From: Methanomassiliicoccales archaeon
GTDB lineage: Archaea; Thermoplasmatota; Thermoplasmata; SG8-5
Assembly (NCBI GenBank): GCA_030636255.1
Contig: DAOVXH010000047.1
Location: forward strand, 1-10,126
Direction: 5' to 3'
DNA: 10,126 nt
The translations under genes and the position numbers were made by a program. Positions 1 through 5,551 of the stretch are shown piece after piece. Position 1 is the first letter of the stretch. Each line of letters starts with the position of its first letter. The notes below the pieces were generated by a model. That model had not been told where the DNA came from. It did not search any database and was given only the letters and a program-made list of their open reading frames with translations.

Positions 1-1131
1 CCCATCCTGATAGGGAACATTTTCCAGGAATCTACCTTTATTGAGTATCAAGTTCTGGTGAAAATTGTCTGTCAAACCTTTCAGAGACAGGTACATCCCT
101 TCTTCTGGCTGGATAAAATAATCTGGGTGGCACAGCAAAATATCATCACCTAATAGATGTGCCTCCTCGCCATCATGCAGTAATCCGTTCAAATCATCAG
201 TGGAATGGGCACTCTTACCTCCCAAACTTACTGCATTGAATATGTCCAGGCTTGTTTTGAACTCACTGGACCCATTTTCCTTTAGACGAGTAATTCTGCT
301 GCCAACATGCATGGATGCTGAACCTTCATTCTCGTCAGTAAAAAGCTCGCCCAGCATGGTCTTGTCTGCCTTCTTTTTCTCGCCGAAGTAGATTACGTCG
401 GCTGCAATAGTGGTGGTGGGCATGCCCTTGGAAACATTGCTGCCGTGGAGGATGAATCTATTACCATCAAATTCTGGAAAAAATAGAACGCGTTGATTGG
501 CAGGTATTTTTTCTTCTTCTTCGGAAAGCGAAAAATGAATATTCATGGAGGCAAGGGCCAGATATGCAAATTTTGTCGGGACAAGGGTTTCAATGATAAA
601 GAACTTTTCCGGATGGTCGCCATATCTGCTTCTCACCCTAATCCAGTCCATATCAACAGCATATTTGGCAATCCTTCTCAGACGATGGTCTATCTCCTGT
701 TCAGCCAGAGACCTTAATTCAAAGATATCAAGCCTTCCACTTTCCACCGGGTCCCAGCCGATTCCCAGGGTATTGGCAATATTTTTCTGAACCTCCAGGT
801 CTGTTTCCAGGGTTGGCAATCCTTCGTGTATTACAGTGGTTCGAGAACGGGCCGCTGGCTGCTGATAAAATAGATAATTATCATGACCGTCACCCCCTGG
901 CTGTCGGTTTTTCTCATCCCTGGCCCAGCGATATTTACTGGTGGAGGACATTCCTTTTATCTCGTCCAGGGACAGTGGTGCATGAGATTGTTGCTTTGCC
1001 AGTTCTTGAACATCATCAAGTGCCATAACCCTGACATTGGAATTTTCAGCAATATGATTGAAAAGTACATGGGCGGTGGTGCGCTTTCCTTCTGGAGGAA
1101 GCATGGCCAGTCTATCATTATCCGACGGCAT
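1..1131 (-). CDS. Divergent phosphoenolpyruvate carboxykinase-like protein, C-terminus cut by the window edge
   Basis: Open for 377 codons from an ATG at 1131 to the left edge without a stop. An AAGGTG ribosome site lies 4 nt before the start. Compared from memory with E. coli ATP-type PEPCK, the second half follows the catalytic core: YFGEKKK at 248-254 (the GEMKKG metal-binding lysines), SMH at 273-275 (Mn-ligand His), SLGGKS at 302-307 in place of the kinase-1a loop LSGTGKT, GDD at 328-330 (kinase-2 Asp pair), and a LENV segment at 369-372 matching one in E. coli. The lysines, His, loop Ser and Lys and both Asp are kept, but loop glycines are changed. The segment aligning with the E. coli Arg65 loop reads YGDHPEKF at 170-177, so the substrate Arg may be missing. 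PEPCK interconverts oxaloacetate and PEP, but a different substrate is possible. Residues 1-130 are not recognised. The gene begins 50 nt after the PAC2 gene, probably in the same operon. Confidence 0.7.
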   Translation of the reverse strand, partial: MPSDNDRLAMLPPEGKRTTAHVLFNHIAENSNVRVMALDDVQELAKQQSHAPLSLDEIKGMSSTSKYRWARDEKNRQPGGDGHDNYLFYQQPAARSRTTVIHEGLPTLETDLEVQKNIANTLGIGWDPVESGRLDIFELRSLAEQEIDHRLRRIAKYAVDMDWIRVRSRYGDHPEKFFIIETLVPTKFAYLALASMNIHFSLSEEEEKIPANQRVLFFPEFDGNRFILHGSNVSKGMPTTTIAADVIYFGEKKKADKTMLGELFTDENEGSASMHVGSRITRLKENGSSEFKTSLDIFNAVSLGGKSAHSTDDLNGLLHDGEEAHLLGDDILLCHPDYFIQPEEGMYLSLKGLTDNFHQNLILNKGRFLENVPYQDG

Positions 1132-1181
1132 AATACACCTTATGCGACCCCTAAAGTAGAGGTTGGATTTTATGGTATTGT

Positions 1182-1958
1182 TTATCCGTACATGGCCGGA
1201 GCCGCCGAATGAACTGGCTTATTCACTGTCTGAGCCTGGATCATTGCCTCTCTGACCTGGCCTTCCAGTCTCTCTGCCTCTTCGATGAGCGGTTGAGTAT
1301 CCAGCTTTAGCTTGGGAAGGAACTTGTCCAGTTCTTCTATTAACCTGGCAGCAGACCTTGCATCAGGCAATTTTGGATTTGCATCTGACAGTAGACAAAT
1401 AACATCCTTTTGCTGCATTTCCGCCTCATGAAGTAGAACTCCTGAGATACCTGTAATAATTCCATTATCCATTGGCTGGATACCTTTCTTTTCAAGCATT
1501 TTCCTGGCCTTATCAGTGCTGGCTATTGCGTAGGTATCGCCATGCTCGTGATTGGCAGATTCATTGATTATGCCCTCAACCGAGATAACGGTTTTAATGC
1601 CCTTGCTTCCAGACCATTCCAAAACCTTTTCCACCAGTGGCTGCATAAGTTCGATTGGCGGCGGAAACTCCGAGGTCAGAACAACCAGGCGGTCGCAGAT
1701 GCAATCCTTCTTTTCCACAGGCTGGCCTGCATAAATCCTCACAGGGGGCATTGGCACTCCATTGGCAATTATTGATGTGGGTGTGAAATGCTTTGACCTT
1801 ACTGAACCAATATATTCCATATCTAGCACTTTTATCATGTAATTGGAAACTATGGAACTCACCATTCCCACGCTGGGGAAACCTTCTACCAGTACTGCGC
1901 CTTCAACATTCACATCCTTTCTTTCTACAATTGTAATATCATCTTCCATAATTCTCAC
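1182..1958 (-). CDS. PAC2-family proteasome assembly chaperone-like protein with C-terminal HbYX-like tail
   Basis: A 258-residue protein of the PAC2 family (archaeal PbaA/PbaB relatives). The PAC2 signature GFPSVGMVSS spans residues 26-35, followed by an alternating strand/helix core to about 200. A long charged helical tail (about 200-245) is typical of archaeal members. The protein ends in Met-Tyr-Gly, which fits the hydrophobic-Tyr-any (HbYX) pattern that regulatory particles and PbaA use to dock in pockets of the proteasome alpha ring. Its GTG start shares one base with the TAG stop of the upstream proteasome alpha-like gene, indicating translational coupling. A second start, the ATG at 1949, is also possible. 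The role is likely assembly or activation of a proteasome-like ring; the exact partner is inferred from position. Confidence 0.88.
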   Translation of the reverse strand: MRIMEDDITIVERKDVNVEGAVLVEGFPSVGMVSSIVSNYMIKVLDMEYIGSVRSKHFTPTSIIANGVPMPPVRIYAGQPVEKKDCICDRLVVLTSEFPPPIELMQPLVEKVLEWSGSKGIKTVISVEGIINESANHEHGDTYAIASTDKARKMLEKKGIQPMDNGIITGISGVLLHEAEMQQKDVICLLSDANPKLPDARSAARLIEELDKFLPKLKLDTQPLIEEAERLEGQVREAMIQAQTVNKPVHSAAPAMYG

Positions 1959-2680
1959 TACTCCATAGTTAATGTCTCAACAGAATATTCTCCGTCACCC
2001 AGTATCTTTGGCACCAGCTTTCCGGCAACTGATAGATTACCGCGTTTGTAGGCCTTGGCCAGTTGTGCTTTTGCACTCTCCCCGCCATGGCCAATAACAC
2101 TGGCAACATACTCGGTTATCATGCCCCCTGGTTCAACCTCAAATAATTTTGGTCGGCCGAATTTTGTGGCAATCAGAAGCCCTGCCCCGAGGGGACGAGC
2201 GTCTCTCTGCATTGTGTGGCTCCAGTAAATTTCCCGGATTGCAGAAAGCACCTGCTGTTCCTTTTTCAGTTCCATTGATTTCAATTTATCAATGACAACC
2301 ATGGCATCCGAGGCAAGGCCGGAATAACCAATCAGCAACTTGTCAGAAACATGCTGGATACACTGATTCATCACCGCCAGGGTTTCAGGCCCAGAGGCTG
2401 GATTTTCAGAGGCAAGAAGCACACCATCGTCACACACAATTCCGATAACTGGCACGCCGCGATTAACCGACTCCTTGGCATACTCAAGCTGGAATATTCT
2501 GCCGTCTGGCGAGAAGAAATTTTCAGTGTCATAGCCCTTGGATATCGGCCCTATAGTGTTCAAAAAATGAACTATTGCCGCACGAGCTAGTTCCGCCTTA
2601 TTGCCAAACATTCCTGCCTTTATTACGCTCTCCAGATACCGGTCCACATCATCAGGGATTATAACCCGCAATTCTGCCAA
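1958..2680 (-). CDS. Ribbon-helix-helix domain fused to a proteasome alpha-subunit-like domain
   Basis: A 240-residue protein in two parts. Residues 1-43 look like a ribbon-helix-helix DNA-binding unit: a short strand (ELRVIIP), helix DVDRYLESVIKAG, a turn FGNKAE, then helix LARAAIVHFLNT, as in CopG/NikR-type regulators. From Tyr50 the sequence is a proteasome alpha subunit: YDTENFFSPDGRIFQLEY at 50-67, then GVLLAS, SGLASDA, RPLGAGLL, FEVEPGG and IGHGG. The gate cluster Tyr/Asp/Pro/Tyr is kept (Y50, D51, P58, Y67). A gapless comparison recalled from Thermoplasma PsmA puts Cys107 at the Lys66 position needed for HbYX docking. The usual C-terminal end is shortened. Alpha subunits have no protease activity, so a structural or regulatory role is expected. 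The start is TTG with AGGAGG 7 nt before it. It is first in an operon with the PAC2-like gene. Confidence 0.88.
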   Translation of the reverse strand: MAELRVIIPDDVDRYLESVIKAGMFGNKAELARAAIVHFLNTIGPISKGYDTENFFSPDGRIFQLEYAKESVNRGVPVIGIVCDDGVLLASENPASGPETLAVMNQCIQHVSDKLLIGYSGLASDAMVVIDKLKSMELKKEQQVLSAIREIYWSHTMQRDARPLGAGLLIATKFGRPKLFEVEPGGMITEYVASVIGHGGESAKAQLAKAYKRGNLSVAGKLVPKILGDGEYSVETLTME

Positions 2681-2687
2681 ATTGAAT

Positions 2688-2693
2688 CCTCCT
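2688..2693 (-). promoter_or_regulatory. Strong Shine-Dalgarno site that decides a TTG start
   Basis: On the minus strand this reads AGGAGG, 7 nt before the TTG at 2680-2678. No in-frame ATG precedes the RHH part, and the TTG places translation exactly at the start of the RHH strand. This supports the RHH segment being translated with the proteasome-like domain. Confidence 0.75.
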
Positions 2694-2709
2694 GCTTCGC
2701 AGTAGGCTT

Positions 2710-2753
2710 AATAATGAACCACTGTGTGATATGTGCCAGAGTGTTTCATTATT
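2710..2753. promoter_or_regulatory. 14-bp inverted repeat with 16-bp spacer, candidate operator
   Basis: The left arm AATAATGAACCACT (2710-2723) and right arm AGTGTTTCATTATT (2740-2753) match as reverse complements at 13 of 14 positions. The spacer is 16 bp and the arm centres are 30 bp apart, about three helical turns. The repeat lies 30-73 bp upstream of the TTG start of the RHH-alpha gene, where its transcription start or leader is expected. Ribbon-helix-helix proteins often bind inverted repeats near their own genes, and NikR uses half-sites separated by 16 bp. An autoregulatory operator is the inference; an RNA hairpin in the leader is the alternative. Confidence 0.5.
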
Positions 2754-2809
2754 TCACCAACACTACGTTTTAATGTATTTTTTATGTATGTTTACTGTAT
2801 CTTAAAGGG

Positions 2810-2819
2810 ATTATATAAT
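2810..2819. promoter_or_regulatory. Palindromic TATA-like box between divergent genes
   Basis: ATTATATAAT is its own reverse complement, and is preceded on the plus strand by an A-rich AAAGGG segment that could serve as a weak BRE. It lies about 80 bp before the purA start and about 130 bp before the RHH-alpha start, so it could drive purA, or both genes. A second A/T-rich stretch on the minus strand (ACATAAAAAATAC, about 2775-2787) is an alternative TATA box for the RHH-alpha operon and would put its transcription start at or near the inverted repeat. Confidence 0.5.
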
Positions 2820-2896
2820 GTTTATGTATTCAAGGGACTATGCCCTAAATCAAACATTTTATCTATATGATGGCAATCCCCCCTTGAGGTTGAAAA

Positions 2897-4186
2897 ATGC
2901 CGTCAAAAGTAATTTTGGGAACTCAGTGGGGAGATGAGGGTAAAGGAAAAATAACTGATTTGCTGGCTGAAGAGGCAGACCTGGTTGTAAGATTCCAGGG
3001 TGGCAATAATGCTGGCCATACTATCGTTATTGGCGAGAAAGTCTTCAAATTGCATTTAGTACCGTCTGGCATACTTCGCTCCGATGTTACCTCGATTATT
3101 GGAAACGGCCTTGTTATTGACCCGGAGATTCTGGCTAAGGAATTGGCCGGACTAGCAGAATTGGAAGTTCAAATGGGTGCATTGTGGATTAGCGACCGGG
3201 CCCACGTTATCATGCCATATCACAAGATTATTGACGGTCTTGAGGAGGAGAAAAAGGGCAAGCTGGCTGCCGGAACCACCCGCCGGGGAATAGGGCCATG
3301 TTATTCCGATAAAATGAGCCGCTTTGGCCTGAGAATTTGCGATATTATTGATTCTGAAGAACTGGAACACAAGCTCAGTGTTGCTTATCCAGTGAAAAAG
3401 GCATATATTGAATCACTTGGCGGCACACTGGACATTAGCTATGAAACTATGCTGAACCATTATACTGAATATGGAAAAAGAATTGCACCATTTGTTTGCG
3501 ATACTTCCGTGCTCATAAATGAGGCACTGATACAGGGCCAGAACGTTCTCTTCGAGGGTGCGCAAGGAATACATCTGGACATTGACCATGGCATTTACCC
3601 GCACAATACATCGTCGGCAACAATAACCGGCGGATGCTGCACCGGAGCAGGAGTTGCCCCAAAGAGCATAAACAAGGTGATTGGAGTTGTAAAGGCATAT
3701 ACCAGTCGTGTTGGCACAGGACCATTCCCAACAGAGCTTTTTGATGATATTGGGAATCGAATCGGAACTGTTGGCAAGGAATTTGGCACAACAACTGGCC
3801 GCCAGAGAAGGGTTGGCTGGCTTGATCTGGTAATGGTAAGGTATTCCACCAGATTATGCGGTTTAGACTCAATAGTCATGACAAAGGCAGATGTTCTTTG
3901 CGGTCTTGAGGAATTGAAGGTCTGCACCCATTATGTCCTTGACGGCCAGGATGTTCATGATTTCCCTGCCAGTATGAGAAAGCTGGAGAAATGTGAGCCT
4001 CAATATCATACTCTTGAAGGATGGCCAGAGATGACTGCTGAAGATTGGAAAGAAATACAAAATGGCGGCAGAGACGCTCTTCCAAAGGGCCTTGCAGCCT
4101 ATATCACATTCATTGAGGCAAATCTGGGAGTGCCAGTTGAAATATTATCCTTCGGGCCTGGCAGGGATGAGAACATTTACTTGTAG
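2897..4186 (+). CDS. purA: Adenylosuccinate synthetase
   Basis: A 429-residue enzyme, the usual full length for PurA. It joins IMP and aspartate using GTP to make adenylosuccinate, the first committed step from IMP to AMP, in the cytoplasm. Visible motifs are the loop GTQWGDEGKGK (8-18) with catalytic Asp13, NAGHT (38-42) with His41, GTTRRGIGPCYSDK (126-139), GAQGIHLDIDHGIYP (221-235), the switch segment YTSRVGTGPFPTE (268-280), GTTTGRQRRVGW (297-308) and TKADVL (329-334). The start is ATG with GAGGT 6 nt before it. It is transcribed away from the RHH-alpha operon and appears to be a single-gene unit; the next gene starts 65 nt downstream with its own candidate promoter. Nothing in it departs from a normal housekeeping PurA. 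Confidence 0.97.
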   Translation: MPSKVILGTQWGDEGKGKITDLLAEEADLVVRFQGGNNAGHTIVIGEKVFKLHLVPSGILRSDVTSIIGNGLVIDPEILAKELAGLAELEVQMGALWISDRAHVIMPYHKIIDGLEEEKKGKLAAGTTRRGIGPCYSDKMSRFGLRICDIIDSEELEHKLSVAYPVKKAYIESLGGTLDISYETMLNHYTEYGKRIAPFVCDTSVLINEALIQGQNVLFEGAQGIHLDIDHGIYPHNTSSATITGGCCTGAGVAPKSINKVIGVVKAYTSRVGTGPFPTELFDDIGNRIGTVGKEFGTTTGRQRRVGWLDLVMVRYSTRLCGLDSIVMTKADVLCGLEELKVCTHYVLDGQDVHDFPASMRKLEKCEPQYHTLEGWPEMTAEDWKEIQNGGRDALPKGLAAYITFIEANLGVPVEILSFGPGRDENIYL

Positions 4187-4196
4187 GAACTAGTTC
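4187..4196. other. Perfect 10-bp palindrome immediately after purA
   Basis: GAACTAGTTC is a perfect palindrome that begins at the base after the purA stop, with loosely matching TTGT and ACAA flanks. It lies about 55 bp upstream of the winged-helix gene and could be an operator for it. Palindromes this short also arise by chance. Confidence 0.25.
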
Positions 4197-4251
4197 AACA
4201 ATTATTGCAGTATAGCCAATCCTAATAAACACGATAATCTATATCCCCACT

Positions 4252-4743
4252 GTGACCAAGAAAGAGGTGCTTCCTAAGGACAAAATTCCGAAGGAGGAAG
4301 AACAGGCCGAAGAAATAAAGAGGCTTTCCAACAAGATAGATAATCTTGAAGGCATGATTTCCGAGATGAGCCAACCCTATCAAGAATCCAGAAATATGAT
4401 GGAAAAATTTCAGGAGATGGCATCAGGTTATCTGAAGATTATTTCGCTGTATCAGCAGCATGGTAAAGTGTCGCCGGAAATGCTTGTTCCCTCTGTGAAG
4501 GACCCCATTGCCCAGGACATTCTTGTTATTCTTTTCGAGAAAAAGGAATTAAATGTTAGCCAGATAGCTGAAAATTTGCGGGAAAAACGCGGCTCAGCAT
4601 CCAGAAAAACAGTTCGAGACAAGCTGAAGGAACTGGAAGAGGCAGATGCAATAGAAGTTCTGGACGATAAAAAAGTGAAACGATACAAGGTTTCAGATGA
4701 GCTGGTTGACAAGTGGCTCAAGCTACTGGGTGTGGTGAAATGA
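4252..4743 (+). CDS. Coiled-coil and winged-helix putative transcription regulator
   Basis: A 163-residue charged protein. Residues 10-40 are rich in Lys and Glu with heptad-like hydrophobics (EIKRLSNKIDNLEGMI) and probably form a coiled coil for oligomerisation. Residues 84-163 read as a winged helix-turn-helix: DILVILFEKKELNVSQIAEN, a recognition helix around SRKTVRDKLKELEEA (118-132), and a wing with VLDDKKVKRYKVSDE (136-150). The wing suggests DNA binding of the ArsR/MarR-like kind. No metal- or ligand-binding motif stands out. The start is GTG with no ribosome site; TAATAAA about 26 nt upstream (around 4223-4229) could be a TATA box for a leaderless message. The target is unknown. The acidic/basic protein pair follows 112 bp downstream on its own promoter. 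Confidence 0.75.
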   Translation: MTKKEVLPKDKIPKEEEQAEEIKRLSNKIDNLEGMISEMSQPYQESRNMMEKFQEMASGYLKIISLYQQHGKVSPEMLVPSVKDPIAQDILVILFEKKELNVSQIAENLREKRGSASRKTVRDKLKELEEADAIEVLDDKKVKRYKVSDELVDKWLKLLGVVK

Positions 4744-4786
4744 GCGTGAAAAAAGTGGTCAATAGTGGGCATTAATTTCCACCTCA

Positions 4787-4796
4787 TTTATATACT
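4787..4796 (+). promoter_or_regulatory. TATA box of the small acidic/basic gene pair
   Basis: TTTATATACT is a good archaeal TATA box. Transcription would begin about 25 nt downstream, near 4818, giving a short leader of about 38 nt that consists almost entirely of the hairpin at 4821-4839 and the ribosome site. Confidence 0.6.
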
Positions 4797-4820
4797 CTGC
4801 ACACCCAATTTAGTATTAGA

Positions 4821-4849
4821 AACGGGCAAAGAACCCGTTATCAGGAGGT
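4821..4849 (+). promoter_or_regulatory. Leader hairpin followed by a near-perfect Shine-Dalgarno site
   Basis: AACGGG (4821-4826) pairs with CCCGTT (4834-4839) around a 7-nt loop. Three nucleotides later comes AGGAGGT (4843-4849), 6 nt before the ATG at 4856. Placed at the expected 5' end of the message, the hairpin could stabilise the RNA or help expose the ribosome site. The very strong ribosome site predicts high expression of the following gene. Confidence 0.5.
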
Positions 4850-4855
4850 AAAAAT

Positions 4856-5230
4856 ATGTCAAAAGATGAAGACGGAGATGACGTGGCAGAAATATTGGCT
4901 GCCGTATCGGAGCATGTACCAAAGCTGCTCAATGAAATAACCGAGGCATTGTTCAATGCAGAAAAGACAGAGGCATTTGCCGAATCAGTGGCAAAGTTCT
5001 ACAAGTCCATGATTGACGCAGGAATGGATGAAGATAAGGCATTCCACCTAACTCAGAAGTTCATGGACAGCTCAAGTCCAGGTGGTATGATTTCCAAGGT
5101 TCTTGGTGAGGTCGGCGGTGATGGCGGTTTTAATATCGGAGGCGGTGGAGGACACAGCCACGATGATATTGGCGACGACATCGAAAAGAAGGTCAAGGAA
5201 AAGATAGCCAGGAAGTTCGAGGATGAGTGA
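4856..5230 (+). CDS. Small acidic helical protein with Gly-rich segment, function unknown
   Basis: A 124-residue acidic protein that I do not assign to a named family. Residues 8-70 are predicted helical: a segment EILAAVSEHVPKLLNEITEA, then AESVAKFYKSMIDAGMDED and AFHLTQKFM. Residues 87-99 form a glycine-rich linker ending in His-Ser-His (100-102), and the tail 103-124 is a charged helix. There is no signal peptide or membrane segment. The segment 50-72 resembles residues 39-61 of the next gene product (GM-x4-A-x2-L-x2-K pattern), which suggests related modules. The gene has a strong promoter and ribosome site and overlaps the next gene by 8 nt, so the two products probably act together. Confidence 0.85.
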   Translation: MSKDEDGDDVAEILAAVSEHVPKLLNEITEALFNAEKTEAFAESVAKFYKSMIDAGMDEDKAFHLTQKFMDSSSPGGMISKVLGEVGGDGGFNIGGGGGHSHDDIGDDIEKKVKEKIARKFEDE

Positions 5231-5483
5231 ACTCCCTCTCGGAGCAATTGCCCGAGTTCCTGGACTAGCCATTCGGCTGGGATTCAGTGCTCTGAAGTTC
5301 AAGCGCAGTGTAAAGAAAAGCGCAAGAAGAATGCGGAGGGGCCTGATAAAAGGCGGAATGAGCAAAGAAAGGGCCAATGAACTGGTCGACAAATACGAGG
5401 AGAGCCTGAGCATCAGAAGACTCATAAATGCAAATATGGGCGGCTCTGGTCTCTCCTCAATTCCATTTTTGAATAAATACTAA
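5223..5483 (+). CDS. Small basic protein coupled to the preceding acidic protein, function unknown
   Basis: An 86-residue, strongly basic protein. Residues 6-27 are rather hydrophobic with interspersed Arg and Lys, possibly an amphipathic helix. Residues 25-43 are dense in Lys and Arg (KFKRSVKKSARRMRRG). Residues 39-61 carry the same GM-x4-A-x2-L-x2-K/F-Y type helical motif as the acidic partner. The start ATG lies inside the last codons of the upstream gene (8-nt overlap), a translationally coupled arrangement. Opposite charge and a shared motif point to a heteromeric complex, perhaps binding nucleic acid or membrane through the basic part. This is inference; I recognise no named family. Confidence 0.8.
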   Translation: MSELPLGAIARVPGLAIRLGFSALKFKRSVKKSARRMRRGLIKGGMSKERANELVDKYEESLSIRRLINANMGGSGLSSIPFLNKY

Positions 5484-5503
5484 GCTAGGCAGTTAATCAT
5501 CAA

Positions 5504-5551
5504 TTATATTTTGCAACTTAATGCTATGTGGAAGAGTAGATAAATTTTTAA
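5504..5551 (+). promoter_or_regulatory. Promoter region of the IMPase-NAD kinase-JAMM cluster, two TATA-like boxes
   Basis: TTATATTTT (5504-5512) could start transcription near 5533-5537, giving a short leader before the ATG at 5552. TAAATTTTTAAA (5541-5552) lies about 28 nt before an in-frame ATG at 5576 and would give a leaderless message from that ATG. Neither ATG has a Shine-Dalgarno site, so the leaderless option is reasonable. Confidence 0.4.

Noticed and set aside
200..1212. Several plus-strand reading frames of 60-110 codons
   Set aside because: They lie opposite the continuous minus-strand PEPCK-like frame, have low-complexity or odd composition and no ribosome sites.
2681..2896. 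A small RNA or tRNA gene in the divergent intergenic region
   Set aside because: No cloverleaf or conserved tRNA boxes are visible; the region is A/T-rich and is better explained by two promoters and the inverted repeat.
5072..5425. Minus-strand reading frame of 117 codons
   Set aside because: It is antisense to the overlapping acidic/basic gene pair, which has a promoter, ribosome site and sensible protein composition.
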